Translations under genes and position numbers: made by a program
The notes under the pieces: generated by a model
The model's database searches: none
Seen by the model: the letters and a program-made list of their open reading frames with translations, nothing else
What the model was told of the DNA's origin: nothing
Part shown: piece by piece, positions 7,096-14,225 of the stretch
Position numbering within the stretch: the stretch's first letter is position 1
Layout: each line of letters opens with the position of its first letter
Source: an uncultured Lachnospiraceae bacterium
GTDB taxonomy: Bacteria > Bacillota > Clostridia > Lachnospirales > Lachnospiraceae
Direction: 5' to 3'
Assembly (NCBI GenBank): GCA_910589385.1
Contig: CAJUTU010000066.1
Coordinates: 1 to 17,641, forward strand
DNA: 17,641 bases

Positions 7096-8303
7096 TGATG
7101 AGTGGAATCAGACAGATCTGCGGCAAGGAACTGGCCCGTGTATTTAAAGATGTAAAAATGATGTTTTCCGTATTTTTCCTTCCGGTCATTATCATGATCG
7201 TTGTAATGAGCCTGATCAGCAATATGAGTATGAAAGCAGAGCAGGACGTGGATGAGCATGTGCCTATATTGTATGTGGAGAATGCGCCGGACGGATTTGA
7301 CGGATTTTTGAAACAGACGGAAATATCCTATACGCTCTATCCGGTGGAAGACCGGGCAGCGGCGGCAGAGAGTATCCGTAATGGGGATGCGGACCTGTGG
7401 ATCGAGTTCCCGGAGAATTTCCAGGAAGACGTGTCAGATTATCAGACAGGCGACGAGGTTGTGCAGGTGAAGACGTATTACAATCCTTCCGAAGACTATT
7501 CCCGGGCAGCCTACGACATGATATCTACAGGCGTGCTGGAAATGTACCGGCAGGCGCTTTTGGCGGAACGGGTCGATGATATGCAGAAACTCACTGTATT
7601 TACAGTAAATTCCGATAATCCGGATATGGTCATCCAGGATGAGCAGAAGGCCGGGGGGAAGGTTCTGGGAATGATGCTCCCCTATTTTGTAACCATTCTC
7701 CTATTCGCTGGAGCCATGGGTATCGGAACGGATATGGTGGCAGGAGAGAAAGAGAGGGGAACGATGGCAAGCCTGCTAGTATCTCCGATTAAACGAAGTT
7801 CCATTGTGCTTGGAAAGGTATTTGCCCTGATGATCATTTCCGGCGTATCATCGATCATTTATGTGGCGGCTATGGTCATCTTCATGCCCCAGATGCTGGG
7901 CGGCGTTTCCGGGGAAGACTTAGGGATCAGCCTGACGTTCAGCGGACATCAGATCGTGATGCTGGCGCTGCTCCTTGTAGCGATCGCGTTTTTATATTCA
8001 GCTGTGATCGTGCTCGTTTCGGTGTTTGCAAAAACAGTGAAAGAGGCAAGCTCTTATGTTATGCCGATGTATATGCTGGTCCTGGTGCTGGGGATCATGA
8101 CCATGTTTACGACCAATACCCCGAAAGACTGGTTCTATATGATTCCGGTCTATAATACCTCCCTCGCGCTGCAGGGGATTCTGACCCAGGAAGTGACCTA
8201 TGCACAATATGGGATGACCCTTGGAGTCACGCTGGTGCTGGGGGCAGTTCTGGTTGGAGTGATCACGAAGGCATTTCAAAGTGAAAAGGTGATGGCAATC
8301 TGA
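7092..8303 (+). CDS. ABC exporter permease, NatB/ABC-2 type
   Basis: This 403-aa permease has the ABC2_membrane_3 layout. One N-terminal helix (about 18-38) is followed by a large extracytoplasmic domain to about residue 190, then five or six helices. The conserved cytoplasmic stretch 'GEKERGTMASLLVSPIKRS' follows the second helix, where ATPase contact is expected. Together with the preceding ATPase it forms an efflux complex of the NatAB/YhaP class. Three consecutive ATG codons (7092, 7095, 7098) are possible starts; AGGGGG at 7083-7088 is best spaced for the second or third, so the true N-terminus may be one or two residues shorter. Substrate unknown. No terminator was seen after the gene. 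Confidence 0.9.
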   Translation: MMMSGIRQICGKELARVFKDVKMMFSVFFLPVIIMIVVMSLISNMSMKAEQDVDEHVPILYVENAPDGFDGFLKQTEISYTLYPVEDRAAAAESIRNGDADLWIEFPENFQEDVSDYQTGDEVVQVKTYYNPSEDYSRAAYDMISTGVLEMYRQALLAERVDDMQKLTVFTVNSDNPDMVIQDEQKAGGKVLGMMLPYFVTILLFAGAMGIGTDMVAGEKERGTMASLLVSPIKRSSIVLGKVFALMIISGVSSIIYVAAMVIFMPQMLGGVSGEDLGISLTFSGHQIVMLALLLVAIAFLYSAVIVLVSVFAKTVKEASSYVMPMYMLVLVLGIMTMFTTNTPKDWFYMIPVYNTSLALQGILTQEVTYAQYGMTLGVTLVLGAVLVGVITKAFQSEKVMAI

Positions 8304-8309
8304 ATCTAA

Positions 8310-8378
8310 AAATAAAACCCCCAGGGGGGCTTGAACCGCCGTTGTAATGTGGTACTCTAATAAAAGAAAACCAAAAAG
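8310..8378 (-). pseudogene. Possible decayed tRNA with terminator-like end
   Basis: Read on the minus strand, TTAGAGTACC resembles the 3' half of a tRNA D-arm and GGCGGTTCAAGCCCCCC resembles a T-arm with a TTCAAGC loop. The anticodon arm between them is mostly missing and no 5' acceptor strand is found. The T-arm runs into a short C-rich/G-rich hairpin followed by TTTTATTTTT, a minus-strand terminator form. A chance match, or use of plus-strand TTGAAC as the -35 of cbiM, is the alternative. Confidence 0.3.
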
Positions 8379-8407
8379 AAGATTTTGAAAGTTGGGGGGA
8401 ATGACAC

Positions 8408-9409
8408 ATGCACATGGCAGACGCTTTGGTCGCTCCGGCAGTGGCGGGGACAATGTATGTCTGTTCAACGGCAGCGGCAGCTTATTCGGTAAAAAAGGCA
8501 CGGTTAGATGCGGATCCTAAAAAAGTCCCGGTCATGGGGGTTATGGGCGCTTTTGTATTTGCCACGCAGATGATCAATTTTACGATCCCGGGCACTGGCT
8601 CCAGCGGGCATCTGTGCGGCGGGATGCTGCTTTCAGCGCTGCTTGGGCCTTACGCAGGATTTTTGACGATGATAGGAGTGCTTCTCATCCAGTGCCTTCT
8701 CTTCGCGGACGGAGGGCTTTTAGCTCTGGGCTGCAATGTCTGGAACATGGCATTTTACGGATGTTTTTTAGGTTCTCTGCTGATTTGGAAACCAATGATG
8801 AAGCAGGGGATGTCAAAAGTAAAGATCGTGGCCGCGTCCATTCTGGGCTGTGTACTGACCTTGCAGTTAGGGGCATTCAGCGTGACTTTGGAAACGCTGG
8901 CTTCCGGTATTACGGAATTACCGTTTGCGGTGTTTGCCGGGACAATGCAGCCGATCCACATTGCCATTGGTTTCGTAGAAGGATTGATCACTGCCGCGGT
9001 ACTTGTATTTGTTTACGAGTCAAGGCCGGAACTGCTGTTTTGCAGCACCGATGCCGAGAAAAAGGAAGGAAGATTTTCCTTTCAGCATACGATGGCGATC
9101 CTGGCAGTGTCTGCAATGCTGATCGGAGGACTTTTGTCTTTGGCTGCGTCTTCCAATCCGGACGGACTGGAGTGGTCCATTGAAAAAGTGGCCGGTTCTA
9201 CAGAACTAGAGGCAGAAGGCGGAGTTTATGAAGCAGCAGATTCGATACAGGAAACCACGTCCCTTCTTCCGGATTATGCATGGAGGGGATCGGAGTCCGC
9301 ATCAGGAACTGTATTTTCCGGTATTGCCGGAGGAATCGCCGTGACAGCAGTCTGTGTGGGAGCGTGCTATCTATTCAAATTTTTCAGGAAAGACAGAAAG
9401 ACGACTTGA
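8408..9409 (+). CDS. cbiM: ECF cobalt/nickel transporter, CbiM-CbiN fusion
   Basis: This 333-aa protein is the substrate-binding membrane component of a group I ECF transporter for Co2+ (or Ni2+). CbiM features are the N-terminal Met-His-Met, whose His2 and amino group coordinate the metal in this family, and 'INFTIPGTGSSGHLCGG' at 56-72 with conserved His67. About six hydrophobic segments extend to residue ~205. A C-terminal region with two helices (about 228-247 and 305-325) and the CbiN hallmark PDGLEW at 251-256 between them indicates a fused CbiN. The N-terminus must lie exactly at this ATG for metal binding; G6 at 8394-8399 is eight bases upstream. Co versus Ni cannot be decided. No cobalamin riboswitch was recognised upstream. 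Confidence 0.88.
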   Translation: MHMADALVAPAVAGTMYVCSTAAAAYSVKKARLDADPKKVPVMGVMGAFVFATQMINFTIPGTGSSGHLCGGMLLSALLGPYAGFLTMIGVLLIQCLLFADGGLLALGCNVWNMAFYGCFLGSLLIWKPMMKQGMSKVKIVAASILGCVLTLQLGAFSVTLETLASGITELPFAVFAGTMQPIHIAIGFVEGLITAAVLVFVYESRPELLFCSTDAEKKEGRFSFQHTMAILAVSAMLIGGLLSLAASSNPDGLEWSIEKVAGSTELEAEGGVYEAADSIQETTSLLPDYAWRGSESASGTVFSGIAGGIAVTAVCVGACYLFKFFRKDRKTT

Positions 9410-9487
9410 AAAGAACACGCCTGTTTGAAACGGACATGCTCTGTTTAAGAAACATTATTTATATAAAATTTATCAGGAAGAGCAGAT

Positions 9488-10291
9488 ATGAGTAAAATAA
9501 GCGGTGCAATTCATGAGATACATCATATGGATACATTGTCTTCGAGAGACCAGTGGGTGAACCAGATTCATCCACTGGTCAAGTTTGTATTGACCCTTGT
9601 GTATATTTCAGCAGTCGTTTCATTCCATAAATATGATGTGGCAGGTGTGGCAGGTATGGCTGTCTACCCGGCCGCTGTTTTTATCCTGGCAGACTTATCT
9701 TTTTTAGACAGTTTAAAGCGTCTGAGGCTTGTGCTGCCGCTGGTCTGTTTTGTAGGGATCTTGAATCCCTTTCTGGATAACAATGTAATCCTGTTCCAGG
9801 GAATTCCTGTCAGTGCCGGCATCCTGTCCATGGCGACGCTGGTCATGAAAGGGATATTCAGTGTGCTGGCATCCTATCTTTTGATTGCTACTACTTCTGT
9901 GGAGAAGCTTTGTTATGCTTTTTGCCTGCTTCATATTCCGAGAGCTGCTGTGACGCAGTTTCTTCTGACATATCGTTATATCACGGTACTGTTAGGAGAG
10001 GTGGACCGCATCACACAAGCCTATATGCTGCGTGCTCCCCAGCAGAAAGGAATCCATTTTAAGGCATGGGGCTCCCTTGCGGGGCTGCTTTTACTGAGAA
10101 GTATGGACCGGGCAAACGAGGTCTATGAAAGCATGCTGCTGCGGGGATTCCAAGGAGACTATCAGTACATGCGCGAGCGGATAAGTTTCCGTTTTTGGGA
10201 TATCCTTTATTTTGTATTTTGGGCGGCGGTGTTTATTTTGTTTCGCTTATACCCGATCGTTCTGCTGGCAGGGGCTGTATTTCAGAGATAA
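9488..10291 (+). CDS. cbiQ: ECF transporter T component CbiQ
   Basis: This 267-aa membrane scaffold couples the ATPases to the CbiM component. Four to five hydrophobic helices (two near 30-70, then about 80-95, 110-135 and 240-260) surround the cytoplasmic coupling helices. Those carry the T-component signatures 'RITQAYMLRA' (about 177-186) and 'RSMDRANEVYESMLLRGFQG' (about 204-223), equivalent to the paired Ala-Arg-X motifs that contact the ATPases. Length fits the family. AGGAAGAG before the ATG is a reasonable ribosome site. It lies 78 bases after cbiM and 30 before cbiO, within one operon. Confidence 0.9.
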   Translation: MSKISGAIHEIHHMDTLSSRDQWVNQIHPLVKFVLTLVYISAVVSFHKYDVAGVAGMAVYPAAVFILADLSFLDSLKRLRLVLPLVCFVGILNPFLDNNVILFQGIPVSAGILSMATLVMKGIFSVLASYLLIATTSVEKLCYAFCLLHIPRAAVTQFLLTYRYITVLLGEVDRITQAYMLRAPQQKGIHFKAWGSLAGLLLLRSMDRANEVYESMLLRGFQGDYQYMRERISFRFWDILYFVFWAAVFILFRLYPIVLLAGAVFQR

Positions 10292-10321
10292 GGAACCGCA
10301 GATTTTTAACAGGAGGTTTTC

Positions 10322-11056
10322 ATGAGTCATATACATATTGATATGGAAAAGGTGTCTTTTGGTTATGAAAAGGGAAATGAGATTTTGAGGCAGATCACGT
10401 TCCATGCCTCTGAGACAGATTCCGTCGGCTTGATCGGGGCGAACGGAATGGGGAAATCTACATTCCTTAAAATGCTGGTAGGCCTGAATTTGAATTTTAC
10501 AGGTTCCATACGGATAGAAGAAATCCCGGTGCAGGCCGGCACATTGGCCCAGATCCGTTCCAGGATCGGGTATGTTTTTCAGGATTCAGACAGTCAGTTA
10601 TTCATGAATACGGCCTATGAAGATGTTGCGTTTGCCCCGAGAAACTATGGGCTTCCAGAGGAAGAGGTAGAAAAAAGAGTGGAAAAGGCGCTTCGTATGA
10701 CAGGGATTGCTCATCTAAAGGAAAAACAGATTTATAAGATGTCGGGCGGAGAGAAAAAACTGGTTTCCATTGCCACGATCCTTTCCATGACGCCTGACAT
10801 CATATTGATGGATGAGCCTTCCATTGCGCTGGATCCGAGGAACAGAAGAAATTTGATCCATATTTTAAACTCATTTGATCATCTGAAGATCATTGCCTCC
10901 CATGACCTGGATCTGATACTGGACACTTGTGAGAGAACCGTTTTGATGACAAACGGAAAAATTATTGCAGATGGGTTGACAAAAGATATTCTTACAGATA
11001 AGATGTTGTTAGAAGAAAATGGATTGGAATTACCATTTTGTATGCAGTATAAGTAA
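10322..11056 (+). CDS. cbiO: ECF transporter ATPase CbiO
   Basis: This 244-aa ATPase energises the cobalt/nickel ECF transporter, probably as a homodimer since only one ATPase gene is present. Walker A is GANGMGKS at 39-46, with Met where Ser or Ala is usual. The ECF-type Q-loop segment 'GYVFQDSDSQLF' is at 83-94 with Gln87, the signature MSGGE at 140-144, Walker B IILMDEP at 160-166 and switch His194. Length is slightly shorter than typical ~275-aa EcfA proteins because the C-terminal extension is brief. AGGAGG at 10312-10317 is five bases before the ATG. The next gene starts 16 bases after the stop, with no terminator between. Confidence 0.92.
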   Translation: MSHIHIDMEKVSFGYEKGNEILRQITFHASETDSVGLIGANGMGKSTFLKMLVGLNLNFTGSIRIEEIPVQAGTLAQIRSRIGYVFQDSDSQLFMNTAYEDVAFAPRNYGLPEEEVEKRVEKALRMTGIAHLKEKQIYKMSGGEKKLVSIATILSMTPDIILMDEPSIALDPRNRRNLIHILNSFDHLKIIASHDLDLILDTCERTVLMTNGKIIADGLTKDILTDKMLLEENGLELPFCMQYK

Positions 11057-11072
11057 AAAAGGAGATATGAAG

Positions 11073-11783
11073 ATGAGAAAAATGATTGTTTCTGCATTGG
11101 TTTTCATTTCTGTGACAGTTACTGGCATTACCGGCTATGCGGCTTCTTCAAGAGCCGGGCAGTTTGTGCGGCCTTGTGCTTCGTGGTGCCACGCTGCTTC
11201 TGAGTGCCTGGCAGGCACATTGTTTTCCGATACGGCAGCTTTTGCAGGAAAGAGAATGCTGTCGTACCAAAAAGCAAATGTATTAGAGAAGAAAGCAGCG
11301 ACAGCAAGTGCGTCAGCCAAGAATGATACGGCGGCAGATGCAGATGCTTCTACAAATACGGACACGGCTTCTGTAAATGCGGATGCAGCTACGACAGAGA
11401 TGGTTTCTACGGAGTCAACGGCAGCACCGGCGCAGGCTGCAGCAGTACCAGCCGTTGCAGATACCACGGTAGTAGCAGATCAATCTCTTTGTCCCCATGG
11501 CTATTGCATCGGTCAGGGGGTATGCCCTTATGTGGACTGTCCCAATGGCGGCTATTGCTACAATAATGATGGATACCAGTATCAGGACAGCAGCCAGGGT
11601 TATGGTTACCAGGGCGGATATGACCAGAGCGCCGGCCAGGATTATAGTTACCAGGGCGGATATGACCAGAGTTACGGCCAAGGTTATGGTTACCAGGGTG
11701 GATGTGGATACGGCCAAGGCTATGGCTGTCAGGGAGGATATGGAAATGGCTCCGGGCATCATGGAGGCCGTGGACATCATTAA
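11073..11783 (+). CDS. Secreted Cys/Gly-Tyr/His-rich putative metal-binding protein
   Basis: No family was recognised for this 236-aa product. It has a signal peptide (MRKMIVSALVFIS... with Ala-Ala-Ser near residue 25), then a short Cys-containing part 'RPCASWCHAASECL', an Ala/Thr/Asp-rich linker (about 60-130), a six-Cys segment around 'CPHGYCIGQGVCPYVDCPNG', tandem 'YGYQGGYDQS'-type repeats, and a His-rich end 'HHGGRGHH'. No LPXTG or lipobox is visible, so it is probably secreted or wall-associated. Cys and His clusters plus its place directly behind cbiMQO suggest it binds cobalt, nickel or another metal outside the cell; this is inference. GGAG at 11061-11064 suits ATG 11073 (8 bases) better than ATG 11067 (2 bases). 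Confidence 0.75.
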   Translation: MRKMIVSALVFISVTVTGITGYAASSRAGQFVRPCASWCHAASECLAGTLFSDTAAFAGKRMLSYQKANVLEKKAATASASAKNDTAADADASTNTDTASVNADAATTEMVSTESTAAPAQAAAVPAVADTTVVADQSLCPHGYCIGQGVCPYVDCPNGGYCYNNDGYQYQDSSQGYGYQGGYDQSAGQDYSYQGGYDQSYGQGYGYQGGCGYGQGYGCQGGYGNGSGHHGGRGHH

Positions 11784-11799
11784 GAATGTAAAAAAGGCA

Positions 11800-11822
11800 T
11801 AAGAAAACGAAAGATTTTCTTA
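11800..11822 (+). terminator. Weak AT-rich hairpin after cobalt/nickel operon
   Basis: TAAGAAAA at 11800-11807 pairs with TTTTCTTA at 11815-11822 around a seven-base loop. The stem is almost all A-T and no U-run follows, so it would be a weak terminator for the operon ending at 11783. Confidence 0.3.
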
Positions 11823-11828
11823 AGATGC

Positions 11829-11857
11829 TTGACAGGAGGACAGAAGAATGATATATT
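11829..11857 (+). promoter_or_regulatory. Consensus promoter of riboswitch transcript
   Basis: TTGACA at 11829-11834 and TATATT at 11852-11857 are 17 bases apart, placing the start site about 11864, just ahead of the riboswitch P1 helix. An 8-bp inverted repeat, GCTTGACA at 11827-11834 and TGTCAAGC at 11860-11867, brackets the promoter and could be an operator. Confidence 0.85.
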
Positions 11858-11866
11858 TCTGTCAAG

Positions 11867-11969
11867 CAATTGAAAGGGAGTAGCTGAACATCCGAAGCCG
11901 GGTGGGTTTGAAACCGTCAGTCGATATCGAGAGGTATCCGTATCAAATGAGATAGCAAGACTTTTATTG
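11867..11969 (+). ncRNA. yybP-ykoY-type Mn2+ riboswitch aptamer
   Basis: The element has the 5' conserved AAAGGGAGTAGC at 11873-11884, internal CCGTCAGT at 11914-11921, and 3' GCAAGACTTTTATT at 11955-11968, the arrangement of yybP-ykoY leaders that sense Mn2+. P1 can be drawn as 11867-11876 with 11961-11969 (nine pairs and one bulge). Members of this class are usually ON switches over Mn exporters. Here no known exporter follows. Recognition is from memory of consensus blocks; a covariance-model search would confirm it. Confidence 0.82.
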
Positions 11970-11999
11970 TGGCCAGTGTCATGATAAGAGTCTTTTTTT
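11957..11999 (+). terminator. Riboswitch-controlled intrinsic terminator
   Basis: AAGACTTTTA at 11957-11966 pairs with TAAGAGTCTT at 11985-11994 (one G-U), followed by TTTTT. Its 5' arm reuses the 3' strand of aptamer P1, so P1 and the terminator exclude each other. Ligand-stabilised P1 would therefore allow read-through, an ON switch. Confidence 0.85.
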
Positions 12000-12000
12000 A

Positions 12001-12227
12001 TTCTATCTTATCGAGAGAATTTATTAAGAGAAGGCTGCTGACCCAGAAGGGGCCTGCGGCATACCTTATCATATAAGACAGATAAGCGCTTTTAGGGGCG
12101 GAACATTCAAAAACTCCCATCTTATCATAGCAGACATCAGGCCGCGTCATCTTGCTGACAACGTAAATCTATCATTATAAGAATACTCTGTCAGGGGTAT
12201 CCTACAAAAGAAAGTGAGGAAAAGAAA
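12001..12227 (+). other. Long untranslated leader with CTTATC motifs
   Basis: This 0.23-kb stretch between the riboswitch terminator and the next gene has no supported ORF. It repeats CTTATC at 12007, 12066 and 12121, with CTTATC/GATAAG forming a small hairpin at about 12066-12087. GGCCTG near 12052 can pair with CAGGCC near 12138. A weak promoter, TTGCTG at 12152-12157, 17 bases, TTATAA at 12175-12180, could give riboswitch-independent expression. No known RNA family was recognised. Confidence 0.4.
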
Positions 12228-12650
12228 ATGTCAGACGAAAGCATGAAACAGGAGATTAGAGAGGCAGTTGGGGCCGGCGCACGGGCGCTTGTGAGCTTGA
12301 AAGCAGCGCGGGAAAAGCTGGAAAGCGCGAGAAAATGGGGGATCGTTGACTTACTTGGAGGTGCATTTGTTACCGATATAGTAAAACACTCCAGGCTGAA
12401 AGAGGCAACGGCCTGTATAGAAACGGCTAAAAGAGACTTACAGCGGTTTCAGAAGGAAGTAGGTGATGTAGACATACCAACAGACCTGCGTATGGAAATC
12501 AGCAGTTTCCTGTCCTTTGCGGATTTCTTTTTTGACGGCCTGGTATCAGATTATCTGGTACAGTCCAAAATTGCAGATGCAAAAGAGCAGGTGGATGAAG
12601 CAATCAATTATGTGGAAACATTGATGGTGAAACTAAAGCAGGCAGTATGA
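12228..12650 (+). CDS. Uncharacterised 140-aa helical protein
   Basis: I do not recognise a named family. The protein is predicted to be mostly alpha-helical and soluble: an N-terminal helix 'REAVGAGARALVSLKAAREK' with coiled-coil character, a Gly-rich turn 'WGIVDLLGGAFVTDIVKHS' at about 39-57, a second amphipathic helix 'RLKEATACIETAKRDLQRFQ', then an aromatic-rich part 'FLSFADFFFDGLVSDYLVQS' and a final helix. There is no signal peptide and no clear membrane span. GTGAGGA sits about ten bases upstream of the ATG. It is the first gene behind the Mn-type riboswitch and precedes the YccF membrane protein, which suggests a shared role in metal or envelope stress. Confidence 0.75.
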   Translation: MSDESMKQEIREAVGAGARALVSLKAAREKLESARKWGIVDLLGGAFVTDIVKHSRLKEATACIETAKRDLQRFQKEVGDVDIPTDLRMEISSFLSFADFFFDGLVSDYLVQSKIADAKEQVDEAINYVETLMVKLKQAV

Positions 12651-12682
12651 AGTATCAGAAGGGAAAAAGTACATGTAACGAC

Positions 12683-12801
12683 AATGAACTTGCTGCATGG
12701 ATGAAACATAAACTATATATGGCAGACAAGAAATGAACTTCCTGCACAGATGAAACATAAAATATATACAGCAGGCAAGAAATGAATCTGCTGTGCAGAT
12801 T
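12683..12801. repeat. 49-bp hairpin-forming tandem repeats, 2.4 copies
   Basis: Units start at 12683, 12732 and 12781, each beginning AATGAA, with exactly 49-bp period; the third is partial. Each unit folds: copy 1 pairs CTTG-CTGC with GCAG-A-CAAG, copy 2 pairs CTT-CCTGC with GCAGG-C-AAG, copy 3 pairs AATCTGC (12785-12791) with GCAGATT (12795-12801). Sequence changes keep the pairing, so the hairpins may matter, for example in mRNA stability between the two genes. There are no CRISPR spacers. Confidence 0.7.
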
Positions 12802-12825
12802 GATTACAAAATAGGAGGAAGAAAT

Positions 12826-13185
12826 ATGGGATGTTTAGGTAATTTATTGTGGTTTGTATTTGGCGGGGCGCTGTCCGGATTAAGCTGGTGCCTTGCAGGA
12901 TGTCTTTGGTGCCTTACGATCGTAGGAATTCCAGTAGGGATGCAGTGTTTTAAATTTGCACAGCTTAGCTTCTTCCCATTTGGGAAGGAAGTAGAGTATG
13001 GCGGGGGCGCGGGCTCATTTCTTCTTAACGTGATCTGGCTGATCGTATCAGGGCTGCCGCTGGCTTTTGAACATCTGTTCTTTGGAGGCGTTTTCTGCAT
13101 TACGATTGTGGGGATCCCCTTTGGGATGCAGCATTTTAAGCTGGCAAAACTGGCGTTGATGCCGTTTGGCGCTGCCGTATATTGA
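12826..13185 (+). CDS. yccF: YccF-family inner membrane protein
   Basis: This 119-aa protein contains two internally repeated YccF (DUF307) units: 'GNLLWFVFGGALSGLSWCLA...ITIVGIPVGMQCFKFAQLSF' in general form, then 'LNVIWLIVSGLPLAFEHLFF' with 'CITIVGIPFGMQHFKLAKLA'. The doubled TIVGIPxGMQxFKxA motif is diagnostic. Four hydrophobic segments are expected. Function of the family is unknown. AGGAGG at 12813-12818, seven bases before ATG 12826, sets this start rather than an upstream in-frame codon. It lies downstream of a Mn-type riboswitch and the 140-aa gene, separated by hairpin repeats, and is followed by an intrinsic terminator. That context raises the possibility of a role in divalent-metal handling. 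Confidence 0.92.
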   Translation: MGCLGNLLWFVFGGALSGLSWCLAGCLWCLTIVGIPVGMQCFKFAQLSFFPFGKEVEYGGGAGSFLLNVIWLIVSGLPLAFEHLFFGGVFCITIVGIPFGMQHFKLAKLALMPFGAAVY

Positions 13186-13241
13186 CAGGCAGCGCGCAGG
13201 AGTTGAAAGATTCTAATTGATCTGTGCGATACTCCATTTAT

Positions 13242-13272
13242 GGGGCTGTCTATTTCCAGGCAGCCCCTTTTT
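13242..13272 (+). terminator. Intrinsic terminator after yccF
   Basis: GGGGCTGTC at 13242-13250 pairs with GGCAGCCCC at 13259-13267 (one G-U) around an eight-base loop, followed by TTTTT. It ends the riboswitch-controlled transcript ahead of the convergent LysR gene. Confidence 0.92.
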
Positions 13273-13315
13273 CTTGATACTTTTCATGCAGCAGATCCGG
13301 CCCGTCAAATGGCGG

Positions 13316-14209
13316 TTATAGCTCTGCCTGTTCAAGAAGATGATGCAGGATAAAATCACGGAAATTCTTTACCGCCGGAGTGAGGTATGCCTGTTTATTG
13401 GAAACCATGTAGATGTTTCCTTCCCATGTGGGCGAGAGGATAGAAAGTATTTTGATATTCAGCTTTAAAAGAAGTTCACGGTAAGGGGTGACGGCAATTC
13501 CAAACCCATGGGAGACGAGTCCGAATATGACCTGTTCTTCATCTGTTTCATAGGCAATCTTTGGAGCCTTCCCGATTTTTTCAAACAATTCATCGATCAC
13601 AGGCCGCAGACCGGTACTGTTATCAAAAAAGATATAGGGATATTCTAAAGTATCGTCCAGGGAAATGCGGTCTTTTGACGCCAAAGGATGATCTTCCTGC
13701 ACGATCAGTACAAGTTCCTGGCGGTCAATGGGGACACAGGAAAAATCCTCAGATTCTACAGGCCGTGCGCAGAAGACCAGATCAAATCTCTGCTGCTTTA
13801 ATCCTTCCAAAAGTTCCGGAGTCCGGTCTGCATGGAATGTAAAATTGATCTTGAGATCCGCATTCCGAGACAGGAAACGGGACGCCAGGCTTGGAATAAA
13901 TTCGACCCCCAACTGGTTGAGAAAGCCCAGGCGGATCAGGCCTTCACCTCTTGCATGGCGCTGCATCTCTTCGATTCCATTGTCCAATATGGACAGAGAA
14001 CGCTTTACACATTGTAAAAATTCGCTGCCGTATTCTGTCAGCCGGGTTCCCCGGCCGATCTTTTCAAATAATTGTATTCCAAGTTCCTCTTCTAATTGTG
14101 AGATTGCATGGCTCAGGCTTGGCTGCGATATATTCAAGCGCTGCGCCGCATTGGTATAATGCTGTTCCCTTGCAAGCTCTGCGAAATACCTTAATTGATA
14201 TAAGTTCAT
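13316..14209 (-). CDS. LysR-family transcriptional regulator
   Basis: This 297-aa regulator has an N-terminal winged helix-turn-helix (residues 1-60), with 'YTNAAQRLNISQPSLSHAIS' and 'QLEEELGIQLFEKIGRGTRL', and a C-terminal periplasmic-binding-like effector domain (about 90-290). Length is standard. GGAGGG lies five bases before the ATG. It is transcribed divergently from the YczE-type membrane gene, with a 9-bp palindrome in the shared 192-bp gap, the classical layout for a LysR protein regulating itself and its neighbour. The coinducer cannot be predicted. It converges with yccF, separated by that gene's terminator. Confidence 0.93.
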   Translation of the reverse strand: MNLYQLRYFAELAREQHYTNAAQRLNISQPSLSHAISQLEEELGIQLFEKIGRGTRLTEYGSEFLQCVKRSLSILDNGIEEMQRHARGEGLIRLGFLNQLGVEFIPSLASRFLSRNADLKINFTFHADRTPELLEGLKQQRFDLVFCARPVESEDFSCVPIDRQELVLIVQEDHPLASKDRISLDDTLEYPYIFFDNSTGLRPVIDELFEKIGKAPKIAYETDEEQVIFGLVSHGFGIAVTPYRELLLKLNIKILSILSPTWEGNIYMVSNKQAYLTPAVKNFRDFILHHLLEQAEL

Positions 14210-14225
14210 AAAAACCCTCCATTCA

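Noticed and set aside
8304..8407. Cobalamin riboswitch before cbiM
   Set aside because: The gap is about 104 bases and lacks a B12-box-like sequence; it is too short for the aptamer.
11019..11072. Upstream start for the secreted protein overlapping cbiO
   Set aside because: It would add 18 residues before a well-formed signal peptide and lacks a ribosome site; GGAG at 11061 points to ATG 11073.
11407..11865. Long minus-strand frames opposite the secreted protein
   Set aside because: They arise from the repetitive Gly/Tyr/Gln codons of the plus-strand gene; they lack ribosome binding sites and have implausible composition.
12683..12801. CRISPR array
   Set aside because: The 49-bp units are contiguous with no unique spacers, only 2.4 copies, and no cas genes are present.
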